DNA of 36,580 bases from Candidatus Cardinium sp. TP (GTDB lineage Bacteria; Bacteroidota; Bacteroidia; Cytophagales; Amoebophilaceae): the NCBI RefSeq assembly GCF_025215055.1, contig NZ_JANAVR010000007.1, forward strand, positions 1-36,580, read 5' to 3'. Below are positions 11,265 through 20,619 of this stretch, one piece after another. Every line of letters starts with the position of its first letter. Within the stretch, counting starts at the first letter, position 1. A model generated the notes under the pieces. That model had not been told where the DNA came from. It did not search any database and saw only the letters and a program-made list of their open reading frames with translations. Position numbers and translations under genes: made by a program.

Positions 11265-11269
11265 AGTGC

Positions 11270-12217
11270 TCAGCCAATCTTACCCATTGCACAGAACTTA
11301 TCTGTGCGTTCTTGGAGTAGGGTGTCAATAGGTTTACTGGATAATTTTTCTAAATGATTGAGGATACTTTCCTTAATAAGCGCTGCTGCAGTGGGTAAAT
11401 CCCTATGTGCGCCCCCCATTGGTTCCTTAATAAGGCCATCTATTAGACGAAACCTAGCCATGTCTTTAGCCGTTATTTGTAACATTTCTGCCGCCTGTTC
11501 TTTGTAATCCCAACTTTTCCAGAGAATAGAAGAACAAGATTCAGGTGTAATCACAGAATACCAGGTATGTTCTAACATCAGTACATAGTCACCTATTGCA
11601 ATGCCTAACGCACCACCTGATGCACCCTCTCCAATCACAATGGATATAATCGGCACGCGTAATCCAAACATAGCTTGAATATTGCTGGCAATGGCTTCTG
11701 CTTGGCCACGTTCTTCTGCTTCCAGGCCTGGATAGGCACCAGGTGTATCTATAAAGGTAATAATTGGTTTGTTAAATTTTTCTGCCAAACGCATCAACCG
11801 CAATGCTTTACGGTATCCTTCTGGATTCGGCATACCAAAGTTACGCATTTGTCTCTCTTTCGTAGTTCTTCCCTTTTGGTGACCAATAAACATAATGGTT
11901 TGCCCATTGATGGTACCAAACCCACCAACCATAGCATGATCGTCCCTGGCAAAGCGGTCCCCATGTAATTCAATAAAATTTTCCGTAATCTGTTGGATGT
12001 AGTCAAGTGTATAAGGCCTATTTGGATGGCGCGCCAGTTGAACCCGTTGCCACCGGGTTAGATTTTGAAAGGTTCTCTTTTGTAATGCTTGTATGTCACC
12101 AGCTAATTTAGCAATAGCGGCCATAAGCGCTGGTTCATTTTCTGCTTTAGCAGATGCTTGCATCTTAGCAAGCTTTTCTTCAAGCTTAACAATCGGTTTT
12201 TCAAAATCTAATAGCAT
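11270..12217 (-). CDS. accA: Acetyl-CoA carboxylase carboxyltransferase subunit alpha
   Basis: AccA with AccD transfers the carboxyl group from carboxybiotin to acetyl-CoA, giving malonyl-CoA for fatty acid synthesis. The protein has 315 residues, the usual length. Visible family motifs include RPYTLDYI, ELHGDR, GHQKGR, NFGMPNPEGYRKALRLM, FIDTPGAYPG, GEGASGGALGI and the late SVITPESCSSILWK. I chose the ATG at 12217 (MLLDFEKPIVKLEEKL), the normal family start. The upstream ATG at 12262 adds 15 unconserved residues and lies inside a candidate -7 element. accD and the biotin carrier genes are not in the window. Biotin import by the nearby BioMNY genes fits functionally. Confidence 0.95.
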   Translation of the reverse strand: MLLDFEKPIVKLEEKLAKMQASAKAENEPALMAAIAKLAGDIQALQKRTFQNLTRWQRVQLARHPNRPYTLDYIQQITENFIELHGDRFARDDHAMVGGFGTINGQTIMFIGHQKGRTTKERQMRNFGMPNPEGYRKALRLMRLAEKFNKPIITFIDTPGAYPGLEAEERGQAEAIASNIQAMFGLRVPIISIVIGEGASGGALGIAIGDYVLMLEHTWYSVITPESCSSILWKSWDYKEQAAEMLQITAKDMARFRLIDGLIKEPMGGAHRDLPTAAALIKESILNHLEKLSSKPIDTLLQERTDKFCAMGKIG

Positions 12218-12259
12218 ACAATAGCAATTTGGTAAAGTGCGTGCCAGCACTGCTTGTAA

Positions 12260-12267
12260 CAAATCTA
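12260..12267 (-). promoter_or_regulatory. Candidate -7 element for accA
   Basis: The minus strand reads TAGATTTG, an exact fit to TAnnTTTG. The -33 position 19 bases upstream reads TTA, one base off TTG. Transcription would begin near 12253, about 35 bases before the chosen accA start, which supports that start over the one at 12262. Confidence 0.35.
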
Positions 12268-12399
12268 ATGCTTTTTTAGCATAACCTAACTCAGATTTGG
12301 TGTAGCTGATCGATGATTGATGTATTTACATATAACTTTTTCATTAAATTGCGAATTGTAGTATTTAAAAATTATAGATATCATTTGGTAGGCATAGAG

Positions 12400-15300
12400 A
12401 TGAAAAGATATAAAACGCAACCGCAGCTCAACTTATTAAAGGTTGCGCAAGAAATCGAACTTTTTTGGGACGCACAAGAAACATTTGTCCGTTCTATCCA
12501 ACAGCGTGAAGTCGGTACGCCTTTTGTTTTTTTTGAAGGTCCCCCTTCAGCCAATGGTGCGCCGGGTGTACACCATATTTTATCCATGACGGTTAAGGAT
12601 CTTTTTACTAGGTATAAGACCATGCAGGGGTACTATGTACGTCGTAAGAGTGGTTGGGATACTCATGGTTTACCGGTAGAGCTGCAAGTAGAAAAGAAAT
12701 TAGCCATTACCAAAGAAGATATTGGCAAAAAAATTAGTATTGTTGATTACAATCAGGCCTGTCGCTCAACGGTTATGGCCTATAAAAGCGCGTGGGAAGC
12801 GTTAAACAAACGGTTGGGTTACTGGAAAGACAACCTAAACCCTTACATCACCTATGAACGCGATTATATTGAGTCTGTTTGGTACTTGCTCAAGGCACTG
12901 TATAATAAAAAATTGCTCTATAAAGGGTATTCCATACAGCCTTACTCACCCCCTACGGGTGTAGGACTCAGTTCCCATGAATTAAACCAGCCTGGTTGTT
13001 ATAAGCCTGTCAAAGACATTGCTATTGTAGCCCAATTTAAATCCACAGAAAATGAATACTTGCTCGCCTGGACGACTACTCCATGGACCCTTCCTGCCAA
13101 TAGTGCCTTGGCGGTAGGGGCTACGATTCAGTATGTTAAAGTGGCGACCATTAACCCCTATACCCGCTTGCCTATTCAGGTAATCTTGGCTGAAGATGCC
13201 GTGCAACGTTTTTTTACAGGTGAACAGGCTAAGTGTATTGATGATCAATCTGATCATAGTATCCTGCCTTGGGAGATTGTGGCCCGTTATACAGGGGCAG
13301 ATTTAGTAGGCTTACGGTATGAGCAACTTTTACCATATGTACAGCCTAAAGGAGAGGCGTTTAAAGTGGTTGCGGCTGATTTTGTAACCACTACAGAAGG
13401 TACGGGCATTGTACACATTGCACCTACCTTTGGTGCAGACGATTACCGCATTGCCCAAAAAGAAAATATTGCTGCGATTATGGTAACCAATGCAGCAGGC
13501 GAATCGGTTCCAATTGTAGATAGGAAAGGTCGTTTTGTACCAGAAATTACTGATTTTGCTGGACGTTATGTCAAAGCCGCCTATGAGGAAGATGCCACTT
13601 TACCTCCTGTAGATCTACTGATTGCGCGTAAACTCAAGCAAGAAAATAAGGCCTTTAAGGTGGAAAAATATGAACACAGTTATCCCCATTGTTGGCGTAC
13701 ACATAAACCTATTCTCTATTATCCACTCGATGCTTGGTTTATTAAAACAACCGCTTATAAGGAGCTATTGATTGAACTCAATGATACTATTCAATGGAAG
13801 CCTGCTGCTGTAGGGAAAGGTCGGTTTGGTAATTGGCTTGAGAATCTCGTGGATTGGAATCTAAGCCGCGAACGCTATTGGGGCACTCCGCTCCCTATAT
13901 GGCGTACGGTTGATCAAAAAGAGGAAAAATGCATTAGTTCTATAGCGGAGTTAATGTTTGAAGTAGAGCAAGCCGTATTGGCTGGCTATATGAAAGAGCA
14001 GTTGCCAGCAGATATTGATTTACATCGTCCTTATGTAGATGATATTGTATTAGTCAGTAGCAATGGACTGCCTATGTATCGCGAAACCGCTGTGATAGAT
14101 GTTTGGTTCGATTCTGGTGCTATGCCTTGTGCACAATGGCACTATCCATTTGAGAATCAAGAAATATTTGAAAAAGGGTTTCCTGCTGATTTTATTGCAG
14201 AGGGGGTAGATCAGACTAGGGGATGGTTTTTTACCTTGCATGTCATTGCTACCTTACTGTTTGAAATACCCGCTTTTAAAAATGTGGTAGTCAATGGGCT
14301 TGTATTGGACAAGTATGGCAATAAAATGTCTAAAAGTATAGGCAATACCATTGATCCAATGGAGCTATTGACCCAATATGGTCCAGATGCCATACGTTGG
14401 TATATGATTAGTAATGCCAATCCATGGGATAACTTAAAGTTTGATGCGGCAGGTGTAGCTGAAGCAGTACGTAAGTTTTTCATTACGCTCCACAGTACCT
14501 ATAATTTTTTTGTGCTGTATGCCAATATAGATCAGTTCTTTTTTACTAAAAGTGTGGTAGCCCCTAGTGCTTTAGATGAAAGTGATCGGTGGATTATTTC
14601 CCGTTCCCATACACTCATTAAAACCGTAACACAAGCTTATGATCACTATGAGCCTACACTAGTGGCTAGGATGATTCAAGACTTTGTAGTAGATGATCTA
14701 AGCAACTGGTATGTACGACTGAATAGAAAAAGGTTTTGGAAAAATAGTCAGGATAGTAATAAAGAAGCTGCCTATCAGACCCTTTACCATTGTCTGATAA
14801 CGGTTTCCAAGCTTATGGCACCTATAGCACCTTTTTATGCGGATTATCTCTACCAAGCATTGAATCAGGTTACCGAAAAAGAAAAGCATCACTCTGTACA
14901 TTTAGTAGATTTTCCAATAGCAGAAGCCTTGGATCCAATCTTAGAAGCAGAGATGCGCCAAGTACAAAAAATTGTTTCCATGGCTCATGCTTTACGTAAA
15001 AAGCATAAAATTAAAGTTCGTCAACCTTTGCCTAGTATCCGCATTATAGGTCTCTTTGCTTCAACTGGATGGGCGCGTTTAGAAGCGTTGATTAAAGCAG
15101 AAATTAATGTCAAGCAAATCCATTATTTAGATGATACCCCTAATTTTAAAAAAGCCAAACCCAACTTTCCGCTTTTAGGCAAACGATATGGCCCTAAAAT
15201 GAAACAGCTTAGTGAAGCTATTATAGCTTTAACACCAGCTGAAATTTATGCTTTAGAGCAAGGTCATATCCACCTATTGGATCTACACGGTGAGGCGATT

Positions 15301-15669
15301 CCATTGACTTTGTCAGATATATGGGTGGTGACAGAAGATATCCCCGGATGGTGTGTGGCTACAGAGGGTGAACTCACCATTGCCTTAGATACCACCTTGG
15401 ATGATGCACTCCAAAAAGAAGGTATCGCGCGTGAATGGGTGCACCGCATTCAGCAATTACGTAAAACCCTAAATTTTGATATTCAAGATAATATAATCAT
15501 TGATATTCAACAAAATAAGAATCTTATTAATCAAACTATTGCTGCCTATAAAGATTATATTTGTATGGAAACGCAGGCGGTACAATTACAATTTGTACCC
15601 GAGCTAGAAGGCGTTGAAGTGGATATAGAAGGGGTAGTGGTCGTGGTTCGGTTAACTAAAGTGGAATAA
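12400..15669 (+). CDS. ileS: Isoleucine--tRNA ligase, long form, with GVHH signature
   Basis: Class I synthetase that charges tRNA-Ile. It has 1089 residues from the chosen ATG at 12400 (MKRYKTQPQLNLLKVAQEIE); 29 upstream in-frame codons look unconserved. The N-terminus holds GPPSANGAPGVHH, then KSGWDTHGLPVE and WTTTPWTLPANSALAV (editing domain), later WFDSGAMPCAQWHYP, and KMSKS near residue 643, followed by an anticodon-binding domain. The class I HxGH signature appears as GVHH at 56-59, a swapped form that I recall as usual in Bacteroidota long-form IleRS. In some type-2 IleRS this form has been linked to very strong mupirocin resistance. The gene is divergent from accA. A hairpin overlaps its stop codon. 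Confidence 0.96.
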   Translation: MKRYKTQPQLNLLKVAQEIELFWDAQETFVRSIQQREVGTPFVFFEGPPSANGAPGVHHILSMTVKDLFTRYKTMQGYYVRRKSGWDTHGLPVELQVEKKLAITKEDIGKKISIVDYNQACRSTVMAYKSAWEALNKRLGYWKDNLNPYITYERDYIESVWYLLKALYNKKLLYKGYSIQPYSPPTGVGLSSHELNQPGCYKPVKDIAIVAQFKSTENEYLLAWTTTPWTLPANSALAVGATIQYVKVATINPYTRLPIQVILAEDAVQRFFTGEQAKCIDDQSDHSILPWEIVARYTGADLVGLRYEQLLPYVQPKGEAFKVVAADFVTTTEGTGIVHIAPTFGADDYRIAQKENIAAIMVTNAAGESVPIVDRKGRFVPEITDFAGRYVKAAYEEDATLPPVDLLIARKLKQENKAFKVEKYEHSYPHCWRTHKPILYYPLDAWFIKTTAYKELLIELNDTIQWKPAAVGKGRFGNWLENLVDWNLSRERYWGTPLPIWRTVDQKEEKCISSIAELMFEVEQAVLAGYMKEQLPADIDLHRPYVDDIVLVSSNGLPMYRETAVIDVWFDSGAMPCAQWHYPFENQEIFEKGFPADFIAEGVDQTRGWFFTLHVIATLLFEIPAFKNVVVNGLVLDKYGNKMSKSIGNTIDPMELLTQYGPDAIRWYMISNANPWDNLKFDAAGVAEAVRKFFITLHSTYNFFVLYANIDQFFFTKSVVAPSALDESDRWIISRSHTLIKTVTQAYDHYEPTLVARMIQDFVVDDLSNWYVRLNRKRFWKNSQDSNKEAAYQTLYHCLITVSKLMAPIAPFYADYLYQALNQVTEKEKHHSVHLVDFPIAEALDPILEAEMRQVQKIVSMAHALRKKHKIKVRQPLPSIRIIGLFASTGWARLEALIKAEINVKQIHYLDDTPNFKKAKPNFPLLGKRYGPKMKQLSEAIIALTPAEIYALEQGHIHLLDLHGEAIPLTLSDIWVVTEDIPGWCVATEGELTIALDTTLDDALQKEGIAREWVHRIQQLRKTLNFDIQDNIIIDIQQNKNLINQTIAAYKDYICMETQAVQLQFVPELEGVEVDIEGVVVVVRLTKVE

Positions 15670-15692
15670 ATCACATAGTGGCGTGGTTTATT
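15665..15692 (+). terminator. Hairpin at the end of ileS
   Basis: AATAAATCAC (15665-15674) and GTGGTTTATT (15683-15692) form a 10-bp stem with one G-U pair and an 8-base loop. It overlaps the ileS stop codon. No long T-run follows, so termination may be weak or Rho-assisted. Confidence 0.45.
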
Positions 15693-15747
15693 TGGACAAA
15701 TTTTGTCTCCGTTTAGGAACTGGCGTCAACTTGAGGGAGATATTTTG

Positions 15748-16483
15748 GTATGTGTTCAGCGCAGTGGGTTTTTGCGTTAAAAGAAGAACGTCCCTGAAAA
15801 AAGTCGCGGTGTAGAAAGTGTCATCTTACAGATGATTAGGAAAAACAGTTTCCTTTCAAGCCCCCAAAGGGGGCGGATTCTGTTTTTCCATCTGTAAGAT
15901 GTCACTTTCAGCGGCTTTTTATCGAGGGCTTGATTTTTTGTCCACTTTTTTATCAAGAAAAAAGTGGGATAAAGTTCATTATTAACCAGTATCGTGAACA
16001 GATACATATTTTGTATCTGATCACGGAATGGCGTCAACTTAAGGACTATCTATTCTAACACAGCGATAGAAATGGCTCATGCGCATACGCCGCTGCTCAT
16101 GTCCGTCAAGTTTTTTTATCGGCGGACATATGCGCCTTAACTTGACGAAATAGCAGCAAATATATCTATTCAATTCACGTATGTGTTCAGCGCAGTGGTT
16201 TTTTGCGTTAAAAGAAGAACGCCCCTGAAAAAAGTCGCGGTTTAGAAAGTGGCATTTTACAGATGATTAGGAAAAACAGTTTCCTTTCAAGCCCCCAAAG
16301 GGGGCGGATTCTGTTTTCCCATCTGTAAGATGTCACTTTCAGCGGCTTTTTACCGAGGGCTTGATTTTTTGTCCACTTTTTTATCAAGAAAAAAGTGGGA
16401 TAAAATGCATCATTAACTAATGGCGCGAACAGATACGAAAAAAGTGGGATAAAATTTATTATTAACCAGTAACGTGAACATAC
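15748..16483 (+). repeat. Composite structured repeat, copies B and C in tandem
   Basis: Copy B core R1 is 15748-16005, exactly 258 bp like copy C at 16179-16436. Between them lies a full R2 segment (16013-16178), which begins GTATCTGATCACGG and carries ggcgtcaacttaagg. A further piece of the R1 right end is duplicated at 16437-16483. Both cores start GTATGTGTTCAGCGCAGTGG and end near gaacagatac, giving imperfect terminal inverted repeats. Each core can form the long stem with the GCCCCC-AAA-GGGGGC tip and the CCACTTTTTT hairpin. Apart from a short piece after ileS, this fills the gene-free DNA between ileS and bioN. Confidence 0.85.
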
Positions 16484-16529
16484 GCATTTTCTAAGCTTAG
16501 TGATTATTTATTTATCAATGCTAATGATG

Positions 16530-17105
16530 TTATTCCCAGGAGCGGGCCGTTATAGCTGCTGCTATGTCATCTGCCATTTTGATGGTTTTTATAAGCGCAG
16601 GAATAAGTATCGCGATAAAATTTTTATCTATTCCTCTTGCTTTTTGCGCCATCTTTATTTCCTTGAAAGTATTATGAATCACTGGCATAAAACGTATGGC
16701 GAGTGCAACAGCAAGGCTAACCTTAGCAGGTTTTATCCCCACATATGCTAATGGGTTTAATAAAGTAGTTAATCCCTCAATGATATCTAAATAGGATGTG
16801 GTCAATAGGATCCATGAAGCAAACAGAATAATATTACAAGCTCTAAGTACAACCTTGATCCCATCTATCCATTCTCCCCAAAAGATATGCATCAAAAAAC
16901 TCAGTATCAATAGGTAAAAGCAAGTGCCTATGGGCTTACATAGTTGATGATAAGAGATATGCATCAACCAACTTAAAGCAAGGGTGATGCTTAAGTTGAT
17001 GAGGTAAAAGCGCCAATCATATAGCCTAAACGATAGACTGCTGACTAGTATCAGCAGTATTAATTTCCATCTAGGGGCTACCCTATAGCATTGTTGCTTA
17101 TCCAT
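16530..17105 (-). CDS. bioN: ECF transporter transmembrane subunit (EcfT/BioN type)
   Basis: Membrane scaffold that couples the ATPase to the substrate-binding subunit. The 191-residue protein has several hydrophobic helices, then a cytoplasmic section with the two Ala-Arg signatures of EcfT: KMAQKARGIDKN and AAAITARSW. These bind the ATPases. Its ATG overlaps the bioM stop codon by 8 bases, which implies translational coupling. With bioY upstream the substrate is most likely biotin. EcfT sequences are weakly conserved, so the specific name rests on context. Confidence 0.87.
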   Translation of the reverse strand: MDKQQCYRVAPRWKLILLILVSSLSFRLYDWRFYLINLSITLALSWLMHISYHQLCKPIGTCFYLLILSFLMHIFWGEWIDGIKVVLRACNIILFASWILLTTSYLDIIEGLTTLLNPLAYVGIKPAKVSLAVALAIRFMPVIHNTFKEIKMAQKARGIDKNFIAILIPALIKTIKMADDIAAAITARSWE

Positions 17106-17790
17106 TGTACAATTGGCTATATACCAACTTTTGATAGGCTTTTATAGCGGCAGAAGGGTGGCCATCTGCTACTAAGCATCCTCGTTCAAAAACCAGTACG
17201 CGGTCAAAATCAGCCAGCAGATCTAAGTCATGTGTGACCATGAGAATGGTTTGGGGGAGTTGGTCGATGACTTGAACTATTTTTTTCTTACTTTTTAGAT
17301 CCAACAGTGTAGTTGGCTCATCCAATACAATATAGGTAGGCGCCATAACTAGAACAGAAAGAATGGCTAGTAGCTGTTTTTCACCTCCACTCAGCAGATG
17401 GGATTTGCTATATCTTAGGTGCCCCAAACCATAGGTAGTCAGCAAATCATGAATGGACTGATGCACCTGTTCTTTGCTATAACCGATATTTTTAAGCCCA
17501 AAGGCAATATCGTCTTCTACGATTGGAAAGATAATTTGATGATCAGGATTTTGAAAAATAAATCCTACATTGCGTCTAATAGCTTTGCCATTTTTACAAG
17601 TAGATAGGTGATCTATTTCTACTTTTCCTTCAGATGGAAGCTGTAGCCCATTGATGAGCCTAGCAAATGTACTTTTACCGCTGCCATTTGAACCTATAAT
17701 GCCAATCCTTTTTTCATGTAATGTAACATTAATACCTTTTAAGGTATAAAAATGGTCAAAGGCAACACTTACATTTTCTATTTTTATCAT
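17098..17790 (-). CDS. bioM: ECF transporter ATP-binding subunit (EcfA/BioM type)
   Basis: Cytoplasmic ABC ATPase that powers biotin uptake. The 230-residue protein has Walker A GSNGSGKST at about 33-41, Q-loop FQNPDHQIIFP, signature LLSGGEKQLL, Walker B YIVLDEPTTLLD and the switch His in MVTHDLDLL. The FQNPD-Q motif is typical of ECF ATPases. Only one ATPase gene is present, as in BioMNY systems, so a homodimer is expected. It starts 25 bases after the bioY stop and overlaps bioN. Confidence 0.93.
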   Translation of the reverse strand: MIKIENVSVAFDHFYTLKGINVTLHEKRIGIIGSNGSGKSTFARLINGLQLPSEGKVEIDHLSTCKNGKAIRRNVGFIFQNPDHQIIFPIVEDDIAFGLKNIGYSKEQVHQSIHDLLTTYGLGHLRYSKSHLLSGGEKQLLAILSVLVMAPTYIVLDEPTTLLDLKSKKKIVQVIDQLPQTILMVTHDLDLLADFDRVLVFERGCLVADGHPSAAIKAYQKLVYSQLYNG

Positions 17791-17815
17791 CTTCTATCGT
17801 TGGTATGGCCTAACC

Positions 17816-18349
17816 TTACATCAAAGGATAGGTTCTTTTAATAACCATTGCAGTAGTAGCTGCAATCGTAGCTTTAATCATATCCCCTGGAATAAATATA
17901 CAAGAAGATAAAAAAGCTTTGTAGAGCTGAACGTCAAATAGGATGCTAATCCACAATAGACCAAAAATGTAGAGCACCATGATGCCACCCAATAGGATGT
18001 ATATAAAGGCCCAAGCTAAATTCAATCTATGCCAATTTATTTCAAATAATAAGCCAATCATATAGGCAGAAACGGGAAACCCAAGTATAAACCCACCAGA
18101 TGGCCCCATGATCACACCTATTCCGCCATGTCCACCGGCCATAATAGGCAGTCCAGTGGCCATGATGGCTATAAATAACAGAGCGGCTAAAGCAGCTCGC
18201 TTAGCGCCTAAAATGCTACCTGCTAACATAGGGCCTAAAGATTGAGCGGTTATGGGCACTGGGGGTACGAATAATAGGGGAGGTATGACGGCTAATGCAG
18301 CAAATATGCCAGCAAATAGTGCAATGTATACGATATCTTTTGTCTCCAT
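17816..18349 (-). CDS. bioY: Biotin transporter substrate-binding subunit BioY
   Basis: Integral membrane S-component that binds biotin. From the ATG at 18349 (METKDIVYIALFAG) it has 177 residues and about six hydrophobic helices, with the family segments PPLLFVPPVPITAQSLGPML, GSILGAKRAALAALLF and GPSGGFILGFPV. The open frame extends 48 codons further upstream, but those residues are translated from the repeat copy D and are excluded. The repeat ends 38 bases before the start, so the original promoter may have been moved or replaced. It is first gene of the bioY-bioM-bioN operon. Confidence 0.93.
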   Translation of the reverse strand: METKDIVYIALFAGIFAALAVIPPLLFVPPVPITAQSLGPMLAGSILGAKRAALAALLFIAIMATGLPIMAGGHGGIGVIMGPSGGFILGFPVSAYMIGLLFEINWHRLNLAWAFIYILLGGIMVLYIFGLLWISILFDVQLYKAFLSSCIFIPGDMIKATIAATTAMVIKRTYPLM

Positions 18350-18387
18350 ACGTGGTGCTATGGTTTGCGTTGCTAGATAGCTAAGGC

Positions 18388-18674
18388 GTATCTGTTCACG
18401 ATACTGGTTAATAATGAATTTTATCCCACTTTTTTTTGATAAAAAAGTGGACAAAAAATCAAGCCCTCGGTAAAAAGCCGCTGAAAGTGACATCTTACAG
18501 ATGGAAAAGCAGAATCCGCCCCCTTTGGGGGCTTCAAAAGCAACTGTTTTTCCTAATCATCTGTAAAATGCCACTTTCTAAACCGCGACTTTTTTCAGGG
18601 GCGTTCTTCTTTTAACGCAAAAAACCAGTGACTGGAACAGATACTTAATAAAAACCACTGCGCTGAACACATAC
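18388..18674 (-). repeat. Composite structured repeat, copy D (inverted)
   Basis: Reverse orientation relative to copies A-C. The R1 right end (gtatctgttcacg) is at 18388, and the core continues to about 18644. After a disrupted end (ccagtgactggaacagatac) a second, canonical R1 left end (accactgcgctgaacacatac) follows at about 18653-18674, as if one copy had inserted into or recombined with another. The hairpin arms and the GCCCCC tip are present. The stretch 18675-18760 up to trmB holds only a degraded echo of the CCACTTTTTT hairpin region. Confidence 0.8.
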
Positions 18675-18760
18675 GCTAAGGCAAATATAATAGATAAAAT
18701 AGATGGTTGGTTGATTTTTTGCCAACTTTTTTTGGATAGAAAGGTAGGCATAACGATTTC

Positions 18761-19414
18761 TTATTTTAGTGTAAAGCATAGATAATGAATCTGAACCCCT
18801 TGTGCTATAAATCGCTTTTCATAGGTGGTTTGAATGCCAAAATGGTGATCTATTAAGGTAGAACCATATACATCCTTTGTATAGTCACATGGTGCGATCC
18901 CTTGCTGTTGGAGGACATCTAAGGTATAGTCCAACAGAAAGCTGCTATCGGTTTTTAAGTGCATACGCCCTCCTTGTATTGTTATTGCTTCATATAGTTT
19001 TAAAAAACGTGGGCTGGTGAGTCTACGTTTTATATCCCTGGTTTTAGGTCTAGGGTCTGGAAAAGTGAGCCACACTTCGGTTACTTCATCTTCTTGAAAA
19101 AAATCCAGTAGATGGGTGGCTTGCGCACGTAGAAAGGCAACATTTTTTAAATCATATGCTTTTGCTTCTTGTGCCCCTTTCCATAGCCGGTCTCCCTTGA
19201 TATCAAGGCCTATAAAATTTCTTTCTGGAAATATTTTAGCCAATCCAATGGTATAGGCACCGTGGCCGCAACCAACTTCTAATGTAATTGGATGGTTGTT
19301 GTGAAAATACAAAGTATGCCATGCTCCTTTGATATGGTTATAGATGGCTTTTTCTGGTTCTATAAGCTGCGCCAACCCTTTATTGGCTGCAAAACGCTTG
19401 CGCTTCTGTCTCAT
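18761..19414 (-). CDS. trmB: tRNA (guanine-N7-)-methyltransferase
   Basis: SAM-dependent enzyme that makes m7G46 in tRNA variable loops. The 217-residue protein shows the SAM-binding motif LEVGCGHGAYTIGLA, GLDIKGDRLWKGA, the TrmB hallmark WLTFPDPRPKTRDIKRRLTS, and the late HLKTDSSFLLDYTLDVL. Length and order are normal. The start ATG at 19414 gives MRQKRKRFAANK, a typical basic lead. It lies 87 bases downstream of map on the same strand, possibly in one transcript. Confidence 0.95.
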   Translation of the reverse strand: MRQKRKRFAANKGLAQLIEPEKAIYNHIKGAWHTLYFHNNHPITLEVGCGHGAYTIGLAKIFPERNFIGLDIKGDRLWKGAQEAKAYDLKNVAFLRAQATHLLDFFQEDEVTEVWLTFPDPRPKTRDIKRRLTSPRFLKLYEAITIQGGRMHLKTDSSFLLDYTLDVLQQQGIAPCDYTKDVYGSTLIDHHFGIQTTYEKRFIAQGVQIHYLCFTLK

Positions 19415-19501
19415 AGTTTGAATCGGTAAAAATTACCCTTTAGGTGGATGCGTTTAAAATGGTATGATCTATTAGAGGGGCATAGAGGCTAGCCACATAT
19501 G

Positions 19502-20266
19502 CTATTCCCCAGTGTCTGCCATTAAAGTAGTTAGAACCCTATAGCCTTCTTCTTCGACAGCAATGGTGTGCTCAAAGTGGGCAGAGTCTTTTCCATCTTT
19601 GGTAACAATGGTCCAACCATCTTGTAAAGTTTTAATAGCTGGATGACCAAGGTTTACGATGGGCTCTATAGCTAATACCATGCCCGCTTTTAAGATAGGT
19701 CCCTGATGGGGTTTGCCATAGTTAGGAATCTGCGGTGGTTCGTGCAGCATAGTACCCACACCGTGTCCGCCCAGTTCTTTCACAATGCTAAGGTTACGTT
19801 GTGTAACGTATTGACCTATAGCATGAGAAATGGTAGAAAGGTGAATACCTGCCTTAATGACACGGAGTCCTTCCCATAAAGCTTTTTCAGTATGTGCTAA
19901 TAAAAATTTTTGCGCATCAGAGATGTTTCCTACAGGATAGGTCCAAGCACTATCTCCGATGTAACCCTTGTACTTTACACCTATATCAATGGCCACAATG
20001 TCCCCCTCCTGCAGAGGGCGATTATTGGGTATCCCGTGCACTACACCATTATTGATAGAGATGCAAGTAGCATTTGGAAAGCCACGATACCCCTTAAATG
20101 CAGGTTCTGCATCATTACTTCGGATGATTTCTTCTACTATTGCATCTAAGGCAAGGCTATGCAGACCTGGTTGAATAGCATTTTTTAAAGTATCATGACA
20201 AAGCGCTACAATATGACCTGCTCGTTGTAGTAACTTTAGCTCAGAATGGGTGCGTATTTTTATCAT
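19502..20266 (-). CDS. map: Methionine aminopeptidase, type I
   Basis: Cytoplasmic metalloprotease that removes N-terminal Met from new proteins. The 254-residue protein has all the metal ligand regions: CISINNGVVHG, AIDIGVKYKGYIGDSAWTY (two Asp), GHGVGTMLHEPPQIPNYG (His), VLAIEPIV (Glu) and HFEHTIAV (Glu). No N-terminal zinc-finger extension is present, as usual for bacteria. A candidate -7 element at 20293-20300 lies about 27 bases before the start. Confidence 0.96.
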   Translation of the reverse strand: MIKIRTHSELKLLQRAGHIVALCHDTLKNAIQPGLHSLALDAIVEEIIRSNDAEPAFKGYRGFPNATCISINNGVVHGIPNNRPLQEGDIVAIDIGVKYKGYIGDSAWTYPVGNISDAQKFLLAHTEKALWEGLRVIKAGIHLSTISHAIGQYVTQRNLSIVKELGGHGVGTMLHEPPQIPNYGKPHQGPILKAGMVLAIEPIVNLGHPAIKTLQDGWTIVTKDGKDSAHFEHTIAVEEEGYRVLTTLMADTGE

Positions 20267-20292
20267 ATCATTACAAAATCAATTTCTATATG

Positions 20293-20300
20293 CAAATATA
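20293..20300 (-). promoter_or_regulatory. Candidate -7 element for map
   Basis: The minus strand reads TATATTTG, an exact TAnnTTTG match. Nineteen bases upstream is ATG in place of TTG. It would give a leader of about 20 bases. Confidence 0.4.
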
Positions 20301-20459
20301 GGTTTTTATTAGCATCATCCATTGGTTGATGCTTGTTTATACCTTATCTATTGTTTAGTTTTAGTTGGTTTGTTATAGTGGCCTAAAAAAATCGGACAAA
20401 AAGTTTTTATTTTATTTTCCGTATATTATAGTTTTAAAGTGATAAAATAAAATGCTCAG

Positions 20460-20619
20460 ATGGGAAAAAAAAGATTAGGCATTTTAGTTCGGAAGAGAAG
20501 ACTAAAATAGTATTAGCCTTACTACAAGAAGATTTAACGATAACCCAGCTATCGTCCAAATATAGCGTCACTAGTAAAACTCTTCAAAATTGGAAGCGTC
20601 AGTTTTTAGAGAATGCCTC
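20460..20619 (+). pseudogene. Truncated IS3-family orfA (helix-turn-helix) fragment
   Basis: The frame encodes RHFSSEEKTKIVLALLQED, then TITQLSSKYSVTSKTLQNWK and RQFLENAS, the classic IS3-type OrfA N-terminal HTH. An ATG at 20460 precedes a run of eight A. One more A would put it in frame, so a one-base loss there is likely. The coding sequence stops being IS3-like at about 20619, where a fragment of the R1 repeat begins, so the rest of orfA and all of orfB are lost. Confidence 0.75.

Noticed and set aside
15670-16529. CRISPR array
   Set aside because: The repeated units are 258 bp structured elements with variable flanks, not short regular repeats with unique spacers, and no cas gene is present.
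18350-18390. Riboswitch or BirA-type operator before bioY
   Set aside because: Only about 40 non-repeat bases precede the gene, and I see no palindrome or riboswitch-like structure in them.
18350-18493. N-terminal extension of the bioY frame by 48 codons
   Set aside because: Most of the extension is encoded by repeat copy D and it is not conserved in BioY. The family start is at 18349.
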